This document shows positions 7,820-16,700 of a DNA stretch of 64,000 nucleotides, piece after piece. Made by a program: the position numbers and the translations under genes. The first letter of the stretch is position 1; each line of letters starts with the position of its first letter. The notes beneath the pieces are model-generated. The model made no database searches, was not told the DNA's origin, and was given only the letters and a program-made list of their open reading frames with translations. Source of the DNA: Massilia sp. WG5 (GTDB lineage Bacteria; Pseudomonadota; Gammaproteobacteria; Burkholderiales; Burkholderiaceae_D); assembly GCF_001412595.2 (NCBI RefSeq), contig NZ_CP012640.2, forward strand, positions 682,001 to 746,000, in the 5' to 3' direction.

Positions 7820-8752
7820 TCAGTCCAGGCCCAGCCAGCGGCGGTAGGCTGCGTAGTGATGCACCACATACCCGCCGAAGGAGCGCATCCGGCCGACGCT
7901 GCGCGAAGTCGCCGCCAGTTCGCGTTCGAGCTCGGCCTCGCCCAGGTGGTTGAACGAGACCTTTTTCAGCGCGTTCGGCGAGGTCTCGATGCCGATCAGT
8001 ACCGGGCGGCCGATCGCCTCGCCGTAGGCCAGTTCGTCCATCGCGTGGCTGACCAGGCCGTCGCCGCCGTCCGCATGGTCGCGGTAATCCATCAGCGCCA
8101 CGTAGTCGCAGATGTCCTGCAGGTGCTGGCTGACCGGCTTGCGTTGCCCCTTCCACTCGAGCTGGATGCCGTCCAGCCAGAACGGGATCGCCGGGCCCAC
8201 TGGCAGGCTCTGGCCGGACTGCGCCTTTGCCCGCATTAGCGCGTCCGACAGCTCGACGAAGCCGGCCAGCAGCTCCATCTTGCGGGTCGACCACTCGGCC
8301 AGGATGTGCGGCTCGATGTCGAGGTTGACGCCGTCGAAGCGTTCTTCCGGGCTGGATGCCGCGTTGTAGTCGAGCACGCGTCCGAGCATGGCGACGGCTT
8401 TCTCGCGGTGGCGCGGCAGCACGTAGCGCTCCGTATGCAGGTAGCCGGAGCCCAGCAGCGCGTAGACCTTCAGGCCGGACGCGTGCATGCGGCGCAGCAG
8501 GCGGCGGTAGCGCTGCGGGTCGCCGGCGATCAGGTTGCGGCCGCGCCAGGCGTCGGCGTACAGGTAGATCGTGCCGATCGATTTCGCCTTCAGGAAGGCG
8601 ATGCCCTGGGCCGCCGCGCCTTCGCTGTCGAGCATGGCATAGGATTCGCCTTCCCAGGTCCAGATGGCGCGCGGGCCGGCCGGCTCGGCCGCCTGCGCCT
8701 GCCCGCCCACCAGCAGCGCCGCCAGCGCGACGGCGGCCAGGCGGCGCCTCAC
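7820..8752 (-). CDS. secreted GH18-like TIM-barrel protein
   Basis: 310 residues, signal peptide with cleavage near AQAA (20-22). The body looks like a beta/alpha barrel. Residues 139-147 read FDGVNLDIE, very close to the DGxxxDxE catalytic strand of GH18-type glycosidases, with Glu147 as candidate acid. Strand motifs such as VGPAIPFWLDGIQLEW and YVALMDYRD also fit this class. No carbohydrate-binding module is present. The GTG start overlaps the stop of the sulfatase-fold gene by four bases (GTGA), so it is the third gene of a coupled trio. The glycosidase role is inference; it could also be a non-catalytic barrel. Confidence 0.68.
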   Translation of the reverse strand: MRRRLAAVALAALLVGGQAQAAEPAGPRAIWTWEGESYAMLDSEGAAAQGIAFLKAKSIGTIYLYADAWRGRNLIAGDPQRYRRLLRRMHASGLKVYALLGSGYLHTERYVLPRHREKAVAMLGRVLDYNAASSPEERFDGVNLDIEPHILAEWSTRKMELLAGFVELSDALMRAKAQSGQSLPVGPAIPFWLDGIQLEWKGQRKPVSQHLQDICDYVALMDYRDHADGGDGLVSHAMDELAYGEAIGRPVLIGIETSPNALKKVSFNHLGEAELERELAATSRSVGRMRSFGGYVVHHYAAYRRWLGLD

Positions 8753-11148
8753 AGCTTCATCTCCACATGGTACTGGCCGATGCCGATCGAACGGCCGGTC
8801 TCCGGATGCGAAGGCACCACCGACACGTAATAGGTCCCGTGCGGCAGCTTGCCGAGCTTCGCCGGCAGCGTCACCTTCAGCGTCGCGCCCGGATCCAGGG
8901 TCTGCAGCTCGCCGGCGCTCTCGCCGACTTCCAGCCCGCCGGCGTCGCTGATCACCAGCAGCGGCACGAAGGGCCGCGACGGCGCGGTCGAGGGGTTGTT
9001 CACGAAGGCTTCGACCACGGCCTGGCCCTGCGCATCCGGTGAGGCCAGGCGGCGCACGCCCGAAACGCCGACCGCGCCACCTTCGACCGCCAGCGCCACG
9101 CTGCGCAGCTTGCGCATCTCGGGACGATACGGCGCGAGTCCGTCGACGGCGTCCGAGGGCGCCAGCGCGGACGTGCGCGCGGCCACGCCGTTCGCCTGCA
9201 GGAAGCTCTGGAACTGGGCGCGCGCCGTGGCCAGCGCCTTGTCGTCGGTCGCGCGGTCGGTACGCATGCCGTCGGCCAGCGCATACAGGCGGCCCTGGGC
9301 CAGGTAGACCGAGCCGGAGACGAAATCGCTCAGTTCGGTCTTGGTCTGCTTCAGCGGAATCACGTGCAGGTTACGGAAACTGGCTTCGGTGTCGAGGCCG
9401 GTGCCGAGCCAGGTGACCTCGGTGGGCGAACGCAGGCCGTAGTTGTTCGACAGGTAGGCCAGCAGCGAAGGCGCGATGTCGAACTGCGACGACACCGACT
9501 TGATCGCCAGCGGCTTCTTCAGCATCGGCGAGTAGACGATCAGCGGCACGTGGTAGCGTTCGATGCGGGTGTCCATCGGCAGCTCGGGCAGGCGGTGGTC
9601 GCCGGTAATGATGAAGATCGTGTTCTCGTAGCCCGGCAGCCGCGCCGCGCCCTCGAAGAAGCGGCGCAGCGCATCGTCGGTGTACAGGATGCTGGCGAAG
9701 ATCTCGCGCTGGGCCGCATAGCCAGGGTTCGCGTTCGCGGGAATGCCCAGCTGGGCCAGGCGCTGCCCGACTTTCTCCATGTAGCGCGCCTTGTCCGGGA
9801 AGGTGAAGGGATCGTGCATGCTGGTGGTCTGGACGATGGAAACCGAGGGTGCGCTGCCCCGGCCTTCGTTACGCTCCCGGCGCAGGACCATGTCGACCAG
9901 GTCGCCGTCCGCATAGCCCCAGTCGTTGCTGCGCTGGGCCGGCGGCCCGTAATCGCGCTCGCTGGTGAAATGGTCGACGCCTTCGCGGCGCAGGAACTGG
10001 CCTTCGTTGTCGAACTCGAGGTTCGAGCCGCTGTAGAACTTCAGGCGGTAGCCCTGCTTCTTCAGGACGCTGAGCAGCGAGGCGTGGGCCGGCATCCGGT
10101 CGCCGAGCGCGGCCAGGCCGTTCTCGCCGTAGGGCAGCGAACCGAAGACCGTGGTCAGCACGCCGAAGGTGCGGCCCTGGCCGGCCAGAAAGTTATCGAA
10201 ATACAGGCTGCGGCCGGCCAGCTCGTCGAGGAAAGGCGTGAAGCTGCCCAGGCGCGCGCCGGGGCCGGAAAAGGTGCGCCCCAGGCCCTCGACGATGACG
10301 AACACCAGGTTCGGCGGCGTGGCGGAACGGCGCTCGAACAGCGGCCCCAGGGTGTCCGGCGTGCGCTCCGGATGCAGGAAGGGATAGCGCGGATCCTTGC
10401 CGGTCCAGGGCAGTTCGCCGGTGCCGCGTTCGGCCGTTGCCGGGCCCGGCGCGCCGATCAGGTGGGCCAGGTTGCGGTCGGCAAAATAGGCGGTCTTGTT
10501 CAGCAGGTAATCGATGCCGGCTTCGTTCTGGACTGCCGCCGGCGCGAAGTGGTCGGGCAGGAAGGCAAAGGCCAGCAGGCTGGCCGCGCCCGCCACCAGC
10601 GTCCGGCGCGCGCTGGGGCGCGGCCACCATGGCCGGCCGCAGGCGGCCAGAAGCGCCCACAGCACGCCCAGCGCGAACACCAGGGCCACGATGAGCGGCG
10701 GATCGGCGCGCCAGCCGCCGCCGACCGTGGTCGCGACTTCGGCGCGCGTGTAGCCGAACAGGTCGGCGCCCAAGGGCACCCCGGCCACCCAGTGGTATTG
10801 CAGCAGGCCGGTCTGGAGCCCCAGCAGCAGCGACCACGACACGCCCAGCAGCGCCATGCGCCAGCGCCGCTTCGGCAGCAGGGCCAGCAGCGGCGCACCC
10901 AGCACGAACAGGAAGCCATAGCGCAGCAGCGACAGCAGGTCGTTCGCCAGCGCCGGCCCGAACAGGACCGACACCTTGATCTCGCCGCCGGCCACGTGCC
11001 AGGTCTCGGCTACGCGCAGGCACAGCCAGGCCAGCATCAGGGCCGGCAGGCAGCCCAGCACCTCGCCCAGGGCGCCGCCGAGCGCGCGGCGCAGCGGTCC
11101 GGTCTGCACCGCGGGGGCGGCGGCCGGCTTCTCGGCGACCGCTACCAT
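8749..11148 (-). CDS. LtaS-like sulfatase/phosphoglycerol transferase membrane enzyme
   Basis: 799 residues. About five membrane helices occupy residues 25-200, followed by a periplasmic alkaline-phosphatase-superfamily domain (about 278-640) and an Ig-like C-terminal tail (about 690-799). Active-site features: VIVEGLG with Glu287, GQGRT with the candidate nucleophile Thr327 (compare GQGKT of LtaS), and ITGDH at 515-518. This places it with LtaS/OpgB/EptA-type enzymes that move phosphoglycerol or phosphoethanolamine onto envelope glycans or lipids. The start at 11148 is the first Met of the membrane domain; the frame stays open far upstream but that part is antisense-like shadow. It overlaps the YaiO gene end by seven bases. 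Confidence 0.85.
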   Translation of the reverse strand: MVAVAEKPAAAPAVQTGPLRRALGGALGEVLGCLPALMLAWLCLRVAETWHVAGGEIKVSVLFGPALANDLLSLLRYGFLFVLGAPLLALLPKRRWRMALLGVSWSLLLGLQTGLLQYHWVAGVPLGADLFGYTRAEVATTVGGGWRADPPLIVALVFALGVLWALLAACGRPWWPRPSARRTLVAGAASLLAFAFLPDHFAPAAVQNEAGIDYLLNKTAYFADRNLAHLIGAPGPATAERGTGELPWTGKDPRYPFLHPERTPDTLGPLFERRSATPPNLVFVIVEGLGRTFSGPGARLGSFTPFLDELAGRSLYFDNFLAGQGRTFGVLTTVFGSLPYGENGLAALGDRMPAHASLLSVLKKQGYRLKFYSGSNLEFDNEGQFLRREGVDHFTSERDYGPPAQRSNDWGYADGDLVDMVLRRERNEGRGSAPSVSIVQTTSMHDPFTFPDKARYMEKVGQRLAQLGIPANANPGYAAQREIFASILYTDDALRRFFEGAARLPGYENTIFIITGDHRLPELPMDTRIERYHVPLIVYSPMLKKPLAIKSVSSQFDIAPSLLAYLSNNYGLRSPTEVTWLGTGLDTEASFRNLHVIPLKQTKTELSDFVSGSVYLAQGRLYALADGMRTDRATDDKALATARAQFQSFLQANGVAARTSALAPSDAVDGLAPYRPEMRKLRSVALAVEGGAVGVSGVRRLASPDAQGQAVVEAFVNNPSTAPSRPFVPLLVISDAGGLEVGESAGELQTLDPGATLKVTLPAKLGKLPHGTYYVSVVPSHPETGRSIGIGQYHVEMKL

Positions 11149-12389
11149 CGGCGGTACAGCGCGAAGTTCAGGCCACGCTCGTTGCCGCCGTTCCCGGAGG
11201 CTGTGCGCGAGAAGCTGGCGCCGATCTTGCCGCCCCACTGCGGCGAGAAGTAACGCACCCAGGCGAAGCCGCCGCCACCCGAGCGGGCGCGCCCGCCCAC
11301 CAGGCTGAGCGGATCGTCGCTGCGGCCGCTGTTGGCGCTCAGCTCGAGGTAGTTGTCGGCGTCGCCGGCGTAGTACCAGCGTCCCAGCAGGCGCTCGCCC
11401 GTGCTGTGCGAATCCTGCGAGACGATGTTCTGGTGGCGCAGCTGCACATAGAAGTTGCCGCTGTATTTGGCAAGGCTGATGCCGTAGATGTTGACGCGCG
11501 AGTCGAAGCCCAGCACGTCGTCGCTGAGCGAAGCTTCCCAACCCTGGCCGAGCGCCTGCCAGACTTCGACGCGGCCGGAATTCGCCGGGAACAGGCGGCC
11601 GGTGGCGGAATGCTGGTAGCGCAGGTTGGCATAGGCGCCGCGCCACAGCCCCGTATAGGCGTCCAGCGCCCAGGCGTAGTCGTGTTCGCCGAAGCGGTGC
11701 GCGCGCAGGGTCTCGAAGCCCAGCGACGCGGTCGGCAGGTAACGGCGCACGCTGGCGGTCTGGTCGTTCCAACGCGGGCCGTTGCCGACGTCGGTCCAGC
11801 TCGAGGACAGGCTGGCGGCCCAGGTATAGCCGGCGGCGTTCACCACATCCGGCGTGCCGGCCGACGGAACCGGGGGACGCGGCTGCAGATCGGCCAGCAG
11901 GCCGTCGATCTCGCCGGCATCGCCGCCCAATGCGCGGGCGTGTTCCAGGTCGGCGCGCGCATCGGATGCGCGGCCGAGGGCGCGCTGCGTGCGGGCCCGC
12001 GCGATCAGCGCATTCGGGTCGTTCGGGCGCAGCGCCACCAGGTGTTCGTAGGCGTCCAGCGCCTTGGCCGGCTGCTCGGCCCAGCGGTAGCTGTTGCCGA
12101 GCGCTTCCCATACATCGGCGTAGCCCGGCGATGCCTTGGCGGCGGCGCCGAGGTCCGCTTCCGCTTCGCTCCAGCGTCCAAGGCGCGAATAGACGATGCC
12201 GCGGCCCAGCAGGACGTCGGTATTGCCGGGCGAGCGCGTCAGCAGCGCCGAATACGCCGCCAGCGCCAGTTCCGGCTGGCCGCCGTTGGCGAGCGCGCGC
12301 GCTTTGGCGTACTGGTCGTCGAAGGATGGCGCGCTGGCGGACTGGACCTGTGCGGGCGGATCGGAGGGAAGCTGGAAATCGATGGGCAT
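11142..12389 (-). CDS. TPR plus YaiO-family outer-membrane beta-barrel protein
   Basis: 415 residues. TPR repeats at about 22-165 (AYSALLTRSPGNTDVLLGRG, then two more units), followed by a beta-barrel domain with alternating aromatic strands that ends RGLNFALYRRW, a terminal-aromatic outer-membrane signature. The barrel matches the YaiO family. Odd point: the N-terminus (MPIDFQLPSDPPAQVQ) has no signal peptide, and an in-frame TGA lies only 15 bases before the ATG, so an exported start further upstream is impossible in this frame. First gene of the trio with the sulfatase-fold and GH18-like genes. Probably binds or passes an exported glycan; inference. Confidence 0.78.
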   Translation of the reverse strand: MPIDFQLPSDPPAQVQSASAPSFDDQYAKARALANGGQPELALAAYSALLTRSPGNTDVLLGRGIVYSRLGRWSEAEADLGAAAKASPGYADVWEALGNSYRWAEQPAKALDAYEHLVALRPNDPNALIARARTQRALGRASDARADLEHARALGGDAGEIDGLLADLQPRPPVPSAGTPDVVNAAGYTWAASLSSSWTDVGNGPRWNDQTASVRRYLPTASLGFETLRAHRFGEHDYAWALDAYTGLWRGAYANLRYQHSATGRLFPANSGRVEVWQALGQGWEASLSDDVLGFDSRVNIYGISLAKYSGNFYVQLRHQNIVSQDSHSTGERLLGRWYYAGDADNYLELSANSGRSDDPLSLVGGRARSGGGGFAWVRYFSPQWGGKIGASFSRTASGNGGNERGLNFALYRRW

Positions 12390-12735
12390 GAAGGCGGAAT
12401 ACGGTCAAAGGCGATAAAGAGGCAGCCGAAACTGTGCCGGACTCCCCCTATTGCGTCAAGGAAACCACCCTTTTGCGCCCCCGTCTGTCGCGCAAAACCC
12501 TCAATTCGGGACTTATTTCATGCCGGGCCGACTCAAGTCAACAACACGGCCGGACAACGAAGCGACCGTCGCCGTGGTCATGCAGGGTTTCCTGATCGGC
12601 CGGCGAGGGGGAGGCGCGCCGCCGCCACTTCCCAGATGAAGAAATGCTGTTCGTCGACCACGCTGCCGTCGGCCAGGCAGCGTAAGCGCCGGCGCATGGC
12701 TGGGCGGGACGCGTGCCAGGCGCTACACTGTCGGG
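12390..12735. other. intergenic region between divergent YaiO and DUF3108 genes
   Basis: About 345 bases. The left part is AT-richer and must hold the promoter of the YaiO trio. On the right a TACACT element at 12724-12729 lies six bases before the DUF3108 ATG, which would give a nearly leaderless transcript. A 39-codon minus-strand frame (12578-12697) has protein-like composition but no ribosome binding site. Nothing else recognised. Confidence 0.45.
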
Positions 12736-13761
12736 ATGAAGATTGTCGTTCTCCTGTCCCGGCACCGGCGCCTGCTGGCGCTGTGCGGACTGTCCGCCGC
12801 TGCCCACCTGCTGGTGCTGGAACTGGTCGCCCAGCGCGCCACCGCGCCGGCGCCCGCACCGCGCAGCGGCGAAGCCCTGCGGCTGCGGCTGATGCCGGCC
12901 CGCGCGCCGCAAGCCGCGCCGATCGAGACGGCGCGTCCGGCCGACACGGCGGCCCACCCTGCGACCGCACCGGCGCCCGCACGCGCGCCAAGGCCTGCGC
13001 GGGCCGCGGCGGCGCTCCCGCCACCGCCCGTGGCCACGCCCTCTTCCGCGCCGGCGCAGGCCGACGCCGCGGCCGACGCCGGTACGCCGCTTCTCCAGAT
13101 GCCGAGCCGCTACCGGGTTCGCATGCCGGACAGCGTGCGCCTGTCCTATGCCCTCACCCGCGAGGCGCCCGGCGCGCAGCCGGCGCCGGCGGGCGCCGCC
13201 GCGATCGACTGGCGCAGCGATGGCGCTCGCTACACGCTGACGGTGGACGGGGCGCCGGGACGCCTGCGCAGCGAGGGCGGCAGCAGCGACGCCGGGATCG
13301 CGCCGCGCAGCGCCGCAGAGGAACGCGACGGCGCCAGCCTGGTCACCGACTTCGACACGGATGCGGGACGGATCCTGTTCCGCGCCGGCGGCGCCGGCGT
13401 GCCGGATGCGGTCGGCGCCCAGGACCGCGCCTCGGTGCTGATGCAGCTGGCCGGGATCGGTCTGGCCGAACCGGAGCAGATCAGCGGCCAGGTCGGGAAC
13501 GAGATCCGGATCGTGGTGGCGGGCGCGGACAGTGCGGAGATCGCGCGCTACCAGGTGATGGGACAGGAAGACGTGTCCACCGCGCTTGGCACGCTCGCGG
13601 CCTGGCGCCTGGCGCAGGTCGTGCCGGCCGGCCAGGAACGCCTCGAGCTATGGCTGGCGCCCGGCCAGGGCTGGCTGCCGGTCCGGCTGCGCATGGTGCG
13701 TCCGGACGGCGGCAGCCTCACCCAGACGCTGACCCGGATCGAGCCGGGCGCGCCCAGGTAA
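12736..13761 (+). CDS. DUF3108 domain-containing exported protein
   Basis: 341 residues. An N-terminal membrane anchor or signal (about 12-32, LLALCGLSAAAHLLVLELV) leads into a long Ala/Pro-rich linker (35-120). A compact beta-rich domain follows (about 125-335) with DUF3108 traits: PSRYRVRMPDSVRLSYALTRE at its start, and the C-terminal RLELWLAPGQGWLPVRLRMV preceding GGSLTQTL. The TonB-like layout (anchor, Pro-rich spacer, periplasmic domain) suggests it spans the periplasm. Function unknown. No usable ribosome binding site; a -10-like TACACT six bases upstream suggests leaderless initiation. Its stop lies inside a 19-bp tandem duplication. Confidence 0.85.
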   Translation: MKIVVLLSRHRRLLALCGLSAAAHLLVLELVAQRATAPAPAPRSGEALRLRLMPARAPQAAPIETARPADTAAHPATAPAPARAPRPARAAAALPPPPVATPSSAPAQADAAADAGTPLLQMPSRYRVRMPDSVRLSYALTREAPGAQPAPAGAAAIDWRSDGARYTLTVDGAPGRLRSEGGSSDAGIAPRSAAEERDGASLVTDFDTDAGRILFRAGGAGVPDAVGAQDRASVLMQLAGIGLAEPEQISGQVGNEIRIVVAGADSAEIARYQVMGQEDVSTALGTLAAWRLAQVVPAGQERLELWLAPGQGWLPVRLRMVRPDGGSLTQTLTRIEPGAPR

Positions 13762-13789
13762 GCCGCGCGGGCCCAGGTAAGCCGCGCGG
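13752..13789. repeat. perfect 19-bp tandem duplication at the 3' ends of convergent genes
   Basis: The unit GCCCAGGTAAGCCGCGCGG occurs twice head to tail (13752-13770 and 13771-13789), followed by three more matching bases. The first copy contains the DUF3108 stop codon (TAA); the second would supply another stop if the first were read through. pilY1 ends a few bases beyond on the other strand. The unit includes GC-rich palindromic parts (CCGCGCGG) that could form hairpins between the convergent genes. Looks like a recent slippage duplication. Confidence 0.9.
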
Positions 13790-13791
13790 GC

Positions 13792-16700
13792 CTACTCGCG
13801 CACGCGGCGCCAGCCGGCCTTGCGCGCATCCAGGCTCTCGGACGGCGGCAGCTTGAGCGACACGGTGCCGCCGTCGGCGGTGGTGGCGACCAGCTTCAGC
13901 GTGCCGTTCGGCAGGCGCACGATGATGAAGCCGACCGCCGCCGCATTGTTCGACAGGGTCCGTCCGGCCATCTCGCCGAGATCGTTGTCGATCACGACCT
14001 GGCTGCCGGTGCAGACGTCCAGCTGATACAGGTTGCTGGTGCCGCCCACCGAACATGCCGAGGACGAGGTCGGGAGGTTGGTGACCACGTTCAGCGTGCC
14101 GAACACCACCTTCGGATCCAGGTTGACGCGCTCGCCCGTGTTCTGGTTGAGGTCGAAGTACCAGCCGGCCTGGCTGCCCAGGTCGATCGCCGGACCGCTG
14201 ATCGTGTAGATGTCGCTGTTGTTGCCCGGGACCTTGGTCAGCACCTGGCGCGACATGTTCTGCGCGTTGCGCCACTGGGTCGCCGCGATGCCGGCGCCGC
14301 TGTCCTTCAACACGTAGACGCTCTGCACGTCGGTGTTGCCGATGTCGCTCACGTCCAGCAGGCGGCCGGTGCCGAAGATCACGACGCTGGCGCCGCCGTT
14401 CGTGGCGGTGCCGTCGGTGCTGGTGCTGGACACCCGGCACAGCGTGACTTCGGGACGCGAGGTGACCGGCTGGCCGGTGCCGGCGTCGGCCATCTTCAGC
14501 ACCTGCGGGCTGCCGCCGGCCGTGTAGTCGAAGCGCCACATCTTGCCGTTGTTGTCGCCACCGTACACATAGGTCACTTTCGGGTCGGTGAGCGGATTCG
14601 CGGTGACGGCGGTGATCTTGGCGAAGCCGGAAGGCGTCGTCGCATCCCCTTCGCCGGTGCTGCTCTTGTCCAGCACGACGCCGGTGCCGACGTCGACCAC
14701 GTACAGGTAGCCCTTGCCGGTGCCGCTGGCGACGCCGTCGGTGCCGGACACGTTGTTGTAGCCCGAGGTCAGGAACACCACCCAGTGCTCGACGCCGGCG
14801 GCATCCTTCCAGGTGCCGAACTGTGGATTGCCGAACGAGAGGCCGATATCGCCGTCGTAGCTGGTGCCGCTGCAAACGGCCGGATCGGCGCACAGCTCCC
14901 ACAAGGCCTTCGGATTGGCGGGATCGGTGACGTCCAGCGCGTAGTAGCCGCGCCCGCCCGCGTTCAGGCCGGCCACCAGCACGGTGCGCCAGTCGGTCCC
15001 GATCTTCACGTCGGCCACCTCGGGCGAACCGTCGGTGCTGAACTGGTGGTTGGTGCCGTAGGTCGTGCTGGCCTGCAGGTAGAGCTTCTTCATCGTGATG
15101 CGCGGCGCGTAGGCCCACATTTCCTCGCCGGTGCCGGCGACGAAGGCGTGCAGCATGCCGTCGTTGGCCGCCACAAAGACGGTCGCGGCGCGTTTCGCCT
15201 GCGCCGTCTTGTAGTCGCTGTAGCCGGCCGCCGAGTAGCCCTTGCGCGGCTCGCGCAGGTAAGCCGGCTTGGACGACGCGATATCGCCCAGCACGATCGG
15301 GATCGGCGCATCGAGGCCGGTCGGGTTGTGGTCGGTGCGGGCATAGGCGCGCATCACGGTGCCGTCGGCGTACTGCTGCTGGCCGCGCAGCCAGTTGATG
15401 ATATTCGCGCCGCTGTTCACGATGGCGCGGTCGCTGGACGACAGGCTGGCGCACTGGGACAGCGCGGAACACTTGTTGTCGAACCAGGCTTTCTCGACCG
15501 CCGACATGGCCGCGTAGGTGAAGTTCTTCAGCCCGCGAGTCGTGCTGGTATCGAGCATCCAGATCGTGCGCGTGTCCGCCCCGGCTGCCACCTTGCGGCC
15601 GACCGTGTCCGAGGAGTTCCAGACCACCGAGGTGCTGACGTTACCGGTGACCGGATCCAGCTTCTTGTCGGTCAGTTCGCCGTACCACTTCACGGTGGTG
15701 AAGGTGTCGGAGAAGATGTCGTTGTCCTGCTGCGAGATGTTCGGGGTCGAGGTCGCCGCCGCGGCGGCCGCGCCGATCCGCACCTGGATGTTCGACAGCG
15801 CCGAGCTCAGGCCCGCGACCACCTGCTTGGGATCGGATGCGCTGAAGTATTTGCCATGGCCGTTGATGGCCGCGTGCCAGAGGTCGTCCACGCGCGACTG
15901 GTAGGCTGCCGAACCGCTCGAATCGCCGGTCTGCGGGTCCGGCCAGACATAGGCGCCGTTATTGTTCCACGGGCAGCCGGTGGCGGTGCCGGTGATCAGG
16001 TTGTAGAAGTCGCCGCCGACCACCGGCGCGGTGTCGTACTTCGGCTCGTAGTTCATGATGCCGTCCACCCCCAGGCCGAGGGTATAGGTGTTCATGTGCA
16101 GGCGCGTGTTCTCGCCGGTCGGCGCCGGCACCAGGCCGGGCTTGGTCCAGTCTTCGAGCGATGGGCGCAGCGAGGACAGCGCATCGTTCGAGCCGCCGTT
16201 GTACCAGTACAGGGCGACGTCGGCCAGCGAGTTGTAGCTCTGGGTCCTGGGGTCGTAGCAACCGCTGCCGCGGGTACAGAAGCGCGCCGTGTTCACCGTG
16301 TTGTCGTTGTTGACCACCGTGTCGGCGGCGCCGCCGTTCCAGTACCCATCGGTGGTGACGAAGGTGAAGTTCTGCTGGCAGGGATACTGCACCACTTCCT
16401 TGCCGCTGGCAGTCGTGTAAGGACTCTGGTTCGCGTACATCTTGCCGATCGCGTTCAGGGCCTGGCGGAGCGGGGTCGACTGGCTGCCGTTCATGGCGTA
16501 CAGGCTGTCGTACCAGTTGCTGCGGTCGGTGCCGGTGAACTGGCGCGGCGCGGTCATCGCCCCCAGGGCCGCGGCGGTGGACAGCGACACGATGCCGACG
16601 TTGTAGTTCGAGTTCAGCGGCTGGAAGGCCTGGCCGACCGCGGTCTTCATCATCTGGTTGCGCGTCTTGTAGTAGGCGTACCAGTTGGCGAAGTTGGTCA

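Noticed and set aside
7771..7953. Short plus-strand frame at the end of the GH18-like gene
   Set aside because: Overlaps the 3' end of the secreted protein gene antisense, has Arg/Pro/Gly composition and no start signal.
8749..12408. Reading the sulfatase-fold gene as a 1219-residue protein
   Set aside because: The first 420 codons are antisense-free but out-of-frame shadow of the YaiO gene, Arg/Pro-rich and domainless. The Met at 11148 begins the membrane domain and is the sensible start.
12578..12697. A 39-codon minus-strand gene with fairly normal amino-acid composition
   Set aside because: No ribosome binding site, no family match and no conserved context; kept only as a remark in the intergenic region.
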